From: Bacillota bacterium
Lineage (GTDB): Bacteria; Bacillota_C; Negativicutes; Sporomusales; Sporomusaceae
Assembly (NCBI GenBank): GCA_023441125.1
Contig: JAEZQV010000047.1
Coordinates: 1-8,720 of the forward strand
Direction: 5' to 3'
DNA: 8,720 bases
Part shown: positions 1-5,972 of the stretch, piece after piece
Numbering within the stretch: the first letter of the stretch is position 1
Layout: each line of letters opens with the position of its first letter
Made by a program: the position numbers and the translations under genes
The notes under the pieces: model-generated
What the model was told of the DNA's origin: nothing
Seen by the model: only the letters and a program-made list of their open reading frames with translations
The model's database searches: none

Positions 1-5
1 CCGAT

Positions 6-407
6 ATGGCGAACGCCTACAAACGGCAACAAATTATGACTGCATCGCCGGAAGAACTGACACTGATGCTGTATAATGGCGCTATCCGCTTTGTGACCGA
101 AAGCATACTAGCCATTGACAAACAAGACATTCAGACCGCGCATAACAAAAATATGCGGGCGCAGAAAATTGTCCGGGAACTCATGCTGGCAACCGATATG
201 AAACAGGAAATTTCCCAGAAGTGGCTGCTGATTGATGAATATATATTGCATTGCCTGGTTCAGGGCAATATCAAAAAGGATAAGGGCAAACTGGAAGAAG
301 CAAAAAAATTTCTGGTAGATTTTCGCGATACCTGGGTTCAGGCGATGAAATCGGCCCGTACGGGTCAAGGGACGGGCCAGTTTGGCAAAGGCGCGATCAA
401 AGCATAA
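6..407 (+). CDS. fliS: Flagellar export chaperone FliS
   Basis: FliS is a small cytoplasmic helical chaperone that binds the C-terminal segment of newly made flagellin and keeps it unpolymerised until export. The 133-aa product has the family length. It carries the hallmark N-terminal block ASPEELTLMLYNGAIRF at residues 13-29 and the C-terminal helix DFRDTWVQAMK at 105-115, followed by a short Gly/Lys-rich tail. The first ATG in the window is at 6 and gives a plausible N-terminus (MANAYKRQQIM). Its ribosome binding site would lie outside the window, so a start a few codons further upstream cannot be excluded. csrA follows after 50 nt with no terminator between them, which suggests cotranscription. 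The partner flagellin lies 540 nt downstream. Family assignment is secure; only the exact start is open. Confidence 0.95.
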   Translation: MANAYKRQQIMTASPEELTLMLYNGAIRFVTESILAIDKQDIQTAHNKNMRAQKIVRELMLATDMKQEISQKWLLIDEYILHCLVQGNIKKDKGKLEEAKKFLVDFRDTWVQAMKSARTGQGTGQFGKGAIKA

Positions 408-457
408 CAGGGTACCAGGGACTGGTAGGAAATGGATTTCAGTGAGGTGACGCAGGG

Positions 458-655
458 ATGCTGGTATTAGGGCGTAAACCGGGCGAGTACGTTATGATCG
501 GGAAAGACATCATGGTCAAAGTGATCCGCAGTGAGGACGGCAATTTGCGGCTGGCTATCGATGCACCAAAATCGACCAATATTATCCGCGGGGAACTATA
601 CGAAGATCAGCTTAAAAAAGGGTTGCTAAAAACGAACCTTATCTATAAAGAATAG
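458..655 (+). CDS. csrA: Translational regulator CsrA
   Basis: CsrA is a small homodimeric RNA-binding protein that binds GGA motifs in mRNA leaders and often blocks translation. In Bacillus subtilis its known target is the flagellin mRNA, with FliW as antagonist. The 65-aa product opens MLVLGRKPGEY, matching the family's first strand with Leu4 and Arg6 in place. It keeps the APK turn and the conserved RNA-contacting arginine near residue 44 (IIRGELYED, where the common form is VHREEIY). The Gly after that Arg replaces the usual Glu. The start is fixed by a GAGGTGA ribosome binding site at 444-450, 7 nt before the ATG. It follows fliS and ends just before a terminator. FliW is not encoded in the window and may lie upstream. 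The flagellin leader downstream has several GGA motifs, making flagellin the obvious candidate target. Confidence 0.95.
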   Translation: MLVLGRKPGEYVMIGKDIMVKVIRSEDGNLRLAIDAPKSTNIIRGELYEDQLKKGLLKTNLIYKE

Positions 656-667
656 CATTAACAATAA

Positions 668-714
668 GCGCCGGACTGGCAGTACATGGTACTGCCGGCC
701 CGGCGCCTGTTTTT
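668..714 (+). terminator. Rho-independent terminator after csrA
   Basis: The outer arms GCGCCGG (668-674) and CCGGCGC (700-706) and the inner arms GGCAGTAC (678-685) and GTACTGCC (689-696) pair perfectly around an ATG loop. They are separated by a 3-nt segment with one mismatch. A T5 run follows at 710-714. It lies 12 nt after the csrA stop and would end the fliS-csrA transcript before the flagellin promoter. Confidence 0.87.
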
Positions 715-728
715 GGCGGGATAAACTC

Positions 729-794
729 AAAAAATATTGAAAAAACAATTGATCCACAAGCACTTAATAAATTTCCCAATATTTTTCTAATATT
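729..794 (+). promoter_or_regulatory. Sigma-28 (SigD/FliA)-like promoter of flagellin, with A-rich upstream tract
   Basis: A TAAA box at 768-771 is followed by exactly 15 nt and then CTAATATT at 787-794. The Firmicute SigD pattern is TAAA-N15-CCGATATT, so the -35 is complete and the -10 differs at two positions. A-tracts at 729-746 sit where an UP element would stimulate a strong promoter. Transcription would begin near 800, giving a leader of about 146 nt. The match is imperfect, but flagellin genes normally depend on this sigma factor, and a better-matching copy with the same spacing precedes the gene at 2883. I saw no convincing SigA promoter here. Confidence 0.55.
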
Positions 795-800
795 CTCTTT

Positions 801-946
801 CGAAATCTATAACAGACAACCAGGAAGGAGGCGCATAGCCAATTGTCGATCCGTCGTTAGCGGGTCGCTCGCACCGGGCAAAAAACTAACGAAATGGTGC
901 ACGGAAGCTACATTTTAGAAACGGAAAATCAAGGAGGAATTTTATT
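801..946 (+). promoter_or_regulatory. Flagellin 5' leader: candidate structured RNA with CsrA-type GGA motifs
   Basis: This untranslated stretch between the promoter and the flagellin ATG has more pairing than expected. Hairpin A pairs CGATCCG (847-853) with CGGGTCG (861-867), with one U-G pair. Its 7-nt loop, TCGTTAG (854-860), is the exact complement of CTAACGA (886-892). That second segment lies in the loop of hairpin B, GCACC (871-875) with GGTGC (896-900). A weaker hairpin pairs ATTTT (912-916) with AAAAT (925-929) just before the ribosome binding site. GGA motifs occur at 823, 827, 903, 923, 933 and 936; the last two form the ribosome binding site AAGGAGG (931-937), and the one at 923 is in the 912-929 hairpin loop. 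In Bacillus, CsrA represses flagellin by binding such sites, including one over the ribosome binding site. Structure and CsrA control are both inferred. Confidence 0.5.
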
Positions 947-2680
947 ATGGCATTGGTAATCAGTACCAACATGTCCGCGTTGAACACCACCAATCAGTTG
1001 AACAAAAACTCAAGTCTTATGAATTCCGCGTTGGAAAAACTATCATCCGGTTATTCCATTAACAGTGCCGCCGATAATGCCGCCGGTCTGGCAATCTCCG
1101 AAAAAATGCGCTCCCAAATCCAGGGTTTGGATCAGGCCAGCAGCAACTCGCAGGACGCCATCTCCCTGGCGCAAACGGCTGACGGCGCCCTGGACGAAAC
1201 CAACGAAATTTTAAAACGCATGCGTGAACTGGCTGTTCAGGCTTCTTCCGATACCCTGACAGACGATGACCGGGATTCCATTCAGGACGAAGTCGACACC
1301 CTCCGCCAGGAAATCGACCGCATTTCCAATGACACCGAATATAACACGATTAAACTGCTGAACGGCAACAGCGGCGCTTCGGTGGCCGTATCCAAAACAA
1401 GCGTAGCGGCTATTGTCACCTCGGCGTCGGCCAGCAATAATACCGCATCAGGCAGCTACGATGTAGCGTATACCTCGGTTGCCACGCAGGCAACGACAGG
1501 TTCAAGCGCTTACGCCTCCGCCAGCATTCTGGGCACCTCGGCCACCTCGGCCGCCGCCACCGTTATCAGCGACTATGCCGGTAATGTTCAAATCAATGGG
1601 ACAACCGTTACCATTGAATCCGGTGATACCATCGAAGGCCTGATTAAGAAAATCAATGATGAGACCGCTACTACGGGGGTAACCGCTTCCTTAACCACCG
1701 GCGCCAGCGGCAATTACTACATTCAGCTTACCGACAGCACTTACGGCAGCAAGTCGGCCATCACGCTGGAAGCCGACAGCGATACGCTGAGCAAGGTCTT
1801 CGCGGCCATTGACAGCGGCTCCACCGCTACCAGCGTTACGGAATACGGCAAAAATGCCACCGGTACCATTAACGGCGCCGCCGCTTTGGGGGATGGCAAT
1901 ACGTTATCCGCCTTCGGGCTTACCGTTACCGGTGATGATTCGAAACTGACCACAGCGGCGAGCGGCGCTACTTATAAATCGGCTGTTGCCGCCGTTGATA
2001 CCGCTTTGGACAAATTAGTTACCGCCATGGCTGCGTCGACGGCCTCCACTTCGGTGGCCGACATAGCCGCCGCTACCTCGTATACGGATGCCCTTTCAAA
2101 CGGCAATGCCACTGCTATTAATAACGCCTTGCAGGCGCTGCTTAAGCAGGCTAAGGCTTCCACTGACGGAGCAATAAACACGGATGCAACAACTTATAAA
2201 AATGCCGTGAGCAGTCTGGAAAAATTGGATGATGTCGCGTCAGCCACCGTTACTGTGGATTCATCCAATAGCCTGACGTTCCAGGTTGGCGCCAATTCAG
2301 GCCAAACCATGTCACTTTCCATCAGCGACATGGATGCCAACGCCTTGGGCGTAGCCGGCAGCACTTCCGATTCCGGTATTGATCTCAGCTCTGCCGAAGT
2401 GGCTACCAAAGCCATTACCACCATTGACAAAGCCATCAGCAAGGTTGCGGCGGAGCGTTCCAATCTGGGCGCTGTGCAAAACAGCCTGGACAGCAACATC
2501 AACATGCTGGACACCGAAAGTGAAAATCTGACCTCGGCCGAATCCAATATCCGCGACACCGACATGGCTTCCGTAATGGCGGAATATACCAAACTGAGTG
2601 TTGTTACTCAGGCGGCTACCGCTATGCTGGCTAAAGCCAATTCGCAGCCGCAGCAAGTATTGACCCTGCTGCAAGGTTAA
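947..2680 (+). CDS. fliC: Flagellin (filament subunit)
   Basis: This is the structural subunit of the flagellar filament, exported through the flagellar type III apparatus and assembled outside the cell. The N-terminal D0/D1 helices span about residues 1-140, including LSSGYSINSAADNAAGLAIS and KRMRELAVQAS, the conserved region recognised by TLR5 in other flagellins. The C-terminal D1/D0 part spans about 440-577, including FQVGANSGQTMSLSI, NIRDTDMASVMAEYTK and a final QPQQVLTLLQG. The variable domain (about 142-440) contains a flagellin IN-like motif at about 212-275. By my count residues 141-480 are about 48% Ala+Ser+Thr. The whole protein has no Cys, Trp or His, and only one Pro (568). At 577 aa it is about twice the length of minimal flagellins. 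The start is fixed by AAGGAGG at 931-937. It is flanked by terminators, so it is probably transcribed alone. The many Ser/Thr residues could accept O-linked glycans, but no site can be named. Confidence 0.97.
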   Translation: MALVISTNMSALNTTNQLNKNSSLMNSALEKLSSGYSINSAADNAAGLAISEKMRSQIQGLDQASSNSQDAISLAQTADGALDETNEILKRMRELAVQASSDTLTDDDRDSIQDEVDTLRQEIDRISNDTEYNTIKLLNGNSGASVAVSKTSVAAIVTSASASNNTASGSYDVAYTSVATQATTGSSAYASASILGTSATSAAATVISDYAGNVQINGTTVTIESGDTIEGLIKKINDETATTGVTASLTTGASGNYYIQLTDSTYGSKSAITLEADSDTLSKVFAAIDSGSTATSVTEYGKNATGTINGAAALGDGNTLSAFGLTVTGDDSKLTTAASGATYKSAVAAVDTALDKLVTAMAASTASTSVADIAAATSYTDALSNGNATAINNALQALLKQAKASTDGAINTDATTYKNAVSSLEKLDDVASATVTVDSSNSLTFQVGANSGQTMSLSISDMDANALGVAGSTSDSGIDLSSAEVATKAITTIDKAISKVAAERSNLGAVQNSLDSNINMLDTESENLTSAESNIRDTDMASVMAEYTKLSVVTQAATAMLAKANSQPQQVLTLLQG

Positions 2681-2701
2681 TAACGGGTAACCATATGTGA
2701 G

Positions 2702-2743
2702 AAAAATGCAAAAGCTCTGCTGCGGCAGGGCTTTTGCATTTTT
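2702..2743 (+). terminator. Rho-independent terminator after flagellin
   Basis: A 19-bp stem with one T-G pair joins 2702-2720 to 2725-2743 around a TGCG loop. The 3' arm ends in five Ts and the 5' arm begins with five As, so it could also work from the opposite strand. It begins 22 nt after the flagellin stop and separates flagellin from the glycosyltransferase gene. Confidence 0.92.
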
Positions 2744-2786
2744 AAAAAGTATTGTGCGCTATTTGAAGATATTGATATATATTTAA

Positions 2787-2813
2787 TAAAATTCTAATAA
2801 GTTCTGCGATATT
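2787..2813 (+). promoter_or_regulatory. Sigma-28 (SigD/FliA)-like promoter of the glycan cluster
   Basis: TAAA at 2787-2790, a 15-nt spacer and GCGATATT at 2806-2813 match the SigD pattern TAAA-N15-CCGATATT at all but one base. Spacing and -35 context (TTAATAAA) are the same as at the flagellin promoter. Transcription would start near 2820, downstream of the flagellin terminator and about 63 nt before the GTG start at 2883. This is the strongest sequence link between the cluster and flagellar regulation. It has not been tested experimentally here. Confidence 0.62.
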
Positions 2814-2870
2814 ATTATCAAACGCGAATTTTGTAAAGTGAAAGAACATGCTGTAGTTAATCTTGACTTG

Positions 2871-2876
2871 GGAGAG
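2871..2876 (+). promoter_or_regulatory. Ribosome binding site that decides the glycosyltransferase start
   Basis: GGAGAG lies 6 nt before GTG 2883. The in-frame GTG at 2838 has no purine-rich site in front of it and would begin only about 18 nt after the predicted transcription start. The 2883 start also places the first beta strand at the N-terminus, as in related glycosyltransferases. Confidence 0.7.
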
Positions 2877-2882
2877 AGCAAT

Positions 2883-4817
2883 GTGGCGAAAATTTCCGCG
2901 TGTGTAATAGCAAAGAATGAAGCCCAAAATATTCAGCGTTGTCTGCAAAGCCTGCAGGATATCGTTAACGAAATCATTGTTGTCGATACCGGTTCCACTG
3001 ACGATACGGCCAAGATTGCCGCAAATATGGGCGCCAGAATCTTTCCCTGCCGGTGGGAAAACGACTTTTCGGCAGCCCGCAACTATGCTTTGGCGCAGGC
3101 CAGCGGAGCCTGGATTGTTTTTTTGGATGCCGATGAATATATCGCCGCCGAAACTGTACATAACGTCCGGCCGTTTATTGACCGCATCCATGGCAACCGG
3201 CAGATTGAGGCCATTAGCTGCCTGATGAATAATCTGGAAGGAATAGACGGTCCGCTCCGGAGTTCGAATCCAACCATCCGGATATTCCGGAATTCTCCGG
3301 TCATCCGCTACCGGGGGCGTGTTCACGAGGCGGTTTATAAAAGCGGCAAACCGCTCAGACAGATCAGCGTTACCGACAGGTCGATTGTAATCTGTCACAC
3401 CGGTTATACCAATAAAACAATCTTTGCCAAAATACGACGCAATACCGCACTGCTGGAAGCGGAAGTGAAAAGCGGCGTTGTCCGCGAGTTGACGTATTGT
3501 TATCTGAGTGATGGCTACTGGCGGAATAACGAATATGAAAAAGCGATCGAGTATGCGCAACAGGCAATCCAGACGATGCGACGGCTGCAGAGTGAAATTG
3601 ATTATAAACCGTATGTATACCTAATCAGCAGCATGACCCGGCTAAAAACATACAGTGAACAAACTGTTACCGCCAGTTGCAACGAAGCCTTGGCCCGGTT
3701 TCCGCATCACCCGGAAATCTGGCTGTTTCAAGGACTGTATTTCCGCAGTATCGGCCGCTGCGAGCAGGCGCTGGCGTCCTTGCTGAAGGCGCTGGCAATG
3801 AATGCGAAATACTCAGATTTTAGTCGTAATAATGATTTTTACGGATTAAGTCCGGATGCTTATTTTACCATTGCGCAGATTTATGAAATGAAAAATCAGC
3901 CGGCTAAAGCCTTTGAATATTATGCCAAGGTATTGCAGCGTGACAATTTGCATGAGGCGGCCTTCAGCGGGCTTATTTCTTTAATCCGCAACCAGGACCC
4001 GGCCGAGATTATCTACTTGCTAAATTCCCTGTACAACCCTGCGGCTGAGCAGGACCTTCGTTTTCTCGTCACAACCCTGTCGCGGCTTAAAGTAAAAAAG
4101 GTGCTGGTTTACTATCAGCAAATTTTACGGGAACGCTTTGCTGAGCATAACCTAAACGGTTTGGTTCTGTTGAATCATGGCAGCTTTGCTGCCATGTTGC
4201 CGGCTTTGGTTGATTTTTTGCAGACACAGGACAGCTATGCCATGGAATTGCTGGCGGCGGCCGCCGTGATTATCCATGACTCGCCTCACGCCGGCGAATT
4301 GCTGGCAGCACGCTTGCAGCCTTCCTTAAAGAAGATTATTGCCGCCTATTTTCAGACCGATGCAGCGGTTCCGTTGACCACGGCAGACTTGCCGATTTTC
4401 TGTGATGTGCTGGGAGAACTAATTCATGTCGGGGATCAGAAGCAGCTGGCAGGCTTATTACACCTAGGGAAAAAGTTCTATTTAGCCAAGGGCTTTAATG
4501 CCATCAGCACCCTGCTTTTGCAGCAGCGCTGTTTTGATTATGCGCTGGAGATGATTTTAGCTTATATCAGCCAAATGAAACCGGCGGCAAAGGAATTAAG
4601 CCTGCTTTACTGTGATGCCGGCTATTGCTGTTACCGGCGGAAAGATTTTGCCGGGGCGGCTAATTTTTTCGCACAAGCACTGGCCTGTGGCGACAGACGG
4701 CATTATATTTTTGATTTTCTGGAATGGTCGTATCAGCAGTGTCCGGATAGCGGGCTTAAAGAACGGTTCCGGGCAATGAAAACCTTATATGCCGGCAAAC
4801 CGGACGAAAGACGATAA
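2883..4817 (+). CDS. GT2-family glycosyltransferase with TPR-like C-terminal region
   Basis: A predicted cytoplasmic enzyme that transfers a sugar from a nucleotide donor to a protein or glycan. From the GTG at 2883 it has 644 aa. Residues 1-180 form a GT-A fold of the SunS/WaaE-like branch of family 2: ISACVIAKNEAQNI at 4-17, VVDTGSTDDT at 33-42, the metal-binding DAD at 82-84 in FLDADEYI, and YRGRVHEAV at 143-151 with the conserved His-Glu pair. The rest is helical with TPR-like units at about 205-235, 275-306, 323-354 and 572-602. Residues 390-570 are helical but not recognised. There is no signal peptide or membrane segment. Relatives with TPRs include protein glycosyltransferases such as SunS, and in Clostridioides difficile a glycosyltransferase gene sits beside flagellin. 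Flagellin is therefore a reasonable acceptor. It heads the cluster and has its own SigD-like promoter. The sugar used is unknown. Confidence 0.86.
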   Translation: MAKISACVIAKNEAQNIQRCLQSLQDIVNEIIVVDTGSTDDTAKIAANMGARIFPCRWENDFSAARNYALAQASGAWIVFLDADEYIAAETVHNVRPFIDRIHGNRQIEAISCLMNNLEGIDGPLRSSNPTIRIFRNSPVIRYRGRVHEAVYKSGKPLRQISVTDRSIVICHTGYTNKTIFAKIRRNTALLEAEVKSGVVRELTYCYLSDGYWRNNEYEKAIEYAQQAIQTMRRLQSEIDYKPYVYLISSMTRLKTYSEQTVTASCNEALARFPHHPEIWLFQGLYFRSIGRCEQALASLLKALAMNAKYSDFSRNNDFYGLSPDAYFTIAQIYEMKNQPAKAFEYYAKVLQRDNLHEAAFSGLISLIRNQDPAEIIYLLNSLYNPAAEQDLRFLVTTLSRLKVKKVLVYYQQILRERFAEHNLNGLVLLNHGSFAAMLPALVDFLQTQDSYAMELLAAAAVIIHDSPHAGELLAARLQPSLKKIIAAYFQTDAAVPLTTADLPIFCDVLGELIHVGDQKQLAGLLHLGKKFYLAKGFNAISTLLLQQRCFDYALEMILAYISQMKPAAKELSLLYCDAGYCCYRRKDFAGAANFFAQALACGDRRHYIFDFLEWSYQQCPDSGLKERFRAMKTLYAGKPDERR

Positions 4818-4853
4818 GGACAGATGGCAAAACTTAAGCATGCAGGTGAGAAC

Positions 4854-5894
4854 ATGTTTGGCAATATATTGCGGCAAGACCTGGAGACAATTGCAAATTG
4901 TCAGCTTCCCTGGCGGGATATGTATGGCAGTACTGTTTTAATTACCGGCGCCACCGGCCTAATTGGCTCATTACTGGTTAAAGCGCTGCATTGGATTAAT
5001 CAAAAGTATGCGCTCAATATAACGCTGATTGCTGTTGTCAGGGATACCACAGCAGCCGCAGGCATACTGGACGGCTGCGAGGTTCAGTTGCTGGTTGGCG
5101 ATATCCGTAACTTTACTTCCTTTGCCGGCAGAATTGATTATATTGTTCATTGCGCGGCAGTAACAAAATCAAAAGAGCTGGTAACTTTTCCGGTGGAAAA
5201 CATTCAGACCGCCGTTTATGGCACGGATAATATTTTGCAGTTGGCAAAGGCCAAACAGGTAAAAAGTGTCGTTTTTCTTTCCTCGATGGAGGCTTACGGG
5301 ATTACCGACCCGGTTTTGTCCCAGGTTACCGAACAGGAACTTGGTTATATCGATATAACCAATCCCCGCAGTTGCTACGGCGAGAGCAAACGCTTATGCG
5401 AGTGCCTGTGCAGTTGCTATGCTGCCGAATATAACGTGCCGGTAAAGATGGCCCGCCTGGCGCAAACTTTCGGGGCGGGGGTCAGCAAAGCGGATAATCG
5501 GGTATTTGCCCAATTTGCCAGAAGTGTTGTCGAAGGGCAGGATATTGTTTTACATACCGATGGGAGCTCAACAGGCAACTACTGTTATACAGCCGACGCC
5601 GTTGCCGGTATTTTGTTATTGCTGCTTAAAGGACAAAATGGAGAAATTTACAACATTGCCAACGAGGCAAGCCATATGACTGTCCGGCAGATGGCGGAAC
5701 TGGTGGCGGCAAAGGTTGCGCGCAATGCCATCAGGGTTGTTATCGATATGCCGGCAAGTAATTTGACGTATGGCTATGCTCCGAAAGTACAGATGAAATT
5801 GTGCTCTAAAAAAATTAGGGAGCTGGGCTGGAAGCCTGCGTTTGGCATGGAAGATATGTACCTGCGGATGATCGGCAATTTTGCGCAGGATTAA
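4854..5894 (+). CDS. Extended SDR NAD-dependent nucleotide-sugar epimerase/dehydratase
   Basis: A Rossmann-fold enzyme expected to alter the sugar of a nucleotide-sugar donor (epimerisation, dehydration or decarboxylation) in the cytoplasm. Counting from the ATG at 4854 (346 aa), it has the dinucleotide-binding TGATGLIG at 31-38, GDIRN at 82-86, HCAA at 99-102, the active-site segment SSMEAYG at 143-149 and the catalytic YGESK with Tyr175 and Lys179. RLAQTFGAG at 201-209 and a DGSSTGNYCYTADAV segment at 236-250 correspond to the substrate-side motifs of the family. An unusual Cys-rich stretch, LCECLCSCY, follows the active site. An in-frame ATG at 4824, 6 nt after the previous stop, adds 10 residues but has a poorly spaced site (AAGGA, 3 nt). 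AGGTGAG at 4844-4850 favours 4854. The substrate cannot be read from the sequence; it probably supplies the donor for a neighbouring transferase. Confidence 0.84.
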   Translation: MFGNILRQDLETIANCQLPWRDMYGSTVLITGATGLIGSLLVKALHWINQKYALNITLIAVVRDTTAAAGILDGCEVQLLVGDIRNFTSFAGRIDYIVHCAAVTKSKELVTFPVENIQTAVYGTDNILQLAKAKQVKSVVFLSSMEAYGITDPVLSQVTEQELGYIDITNPRSCYGESKRLCECLCSCYAAEYNVPVKMARLAQTFGAGVSKADNRVFAQFARSVVEGQDIVLHTDGSSTGNYCYTADAVAGILLLLLKGQNGEIYNIANEASHMTVRQMAELVAAKVARNAIRVVIDMPASNLTYGYAPKVQMKLCSKKIRELGWKPAFGMEDMYLRMIGNFAQD

Positions 5895-5972
5895 TAACAA
5901 TGAAATAGTAAGGGTTGTAGAAAGATTGTTCGCCGGAATGAATTTGCACACTTAAGCAGGATCGAGGATGGT

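Noticed and set aside
843..860. Mini-ORF TTG-TCG-ATC-CGT-CGT-TAG after AAGGAGG in the leader
   Set aside because: It has only five codons, a TTG start and an overlong spacing of 11 nt. It lies over the structured part of the leader, so a CsrA-type site is the simpler reading of the purine tract.
871..911. Partial resemblance of the flagellin leader to a c-di-GMP-I (GEMM) riboswitch (GGGCAAA, CGAAA, ACGGAAGC in order)
   Set aside because: The stem expected to carry the GAAA loop is absent, and there is no room for the second long helix before the ribosome binding site. The similarity is limited to short purine-rich pieces.
2194..2674. Two - strand open frames opposite the flagellin C-terminal region
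   Set aside because: They are shadows of the conserved flagellin coding sequence, with low-complexity products and no initiation signals.
2838..2882. Upstream GTG start that would add 15 residues to the glycosyltransferase
   Set aside because: There is no ribosome binding site in front of it, and the added residues precede the natural first strand. GTG 2883 has a well-placed GGAGAG.
2742..3560. 272-aa open frame on the - strand
   Set aside because: It lies opposite the well-supported glycosyltransferase, has no recognisable domain or ribosome binding site, and runs into the terminator.
4187..4201. Small perfect inverted repeat GGCAGC-TTT-GCTGCC
   Set aside because: It lies inside the glycosyltransferase coding sequence with no T-run, so there is no reason to see more than codon content.
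5895..5972. 78-nt gap between the SDR and glycerophosphotransferase-like genes as a possible promoter or terminator
   Set aside because: I found no hairpin with a T-run, and no TAAA-N15-CGATATT or convincing SigA pair. Only the ribosome binding site at its end is supported.
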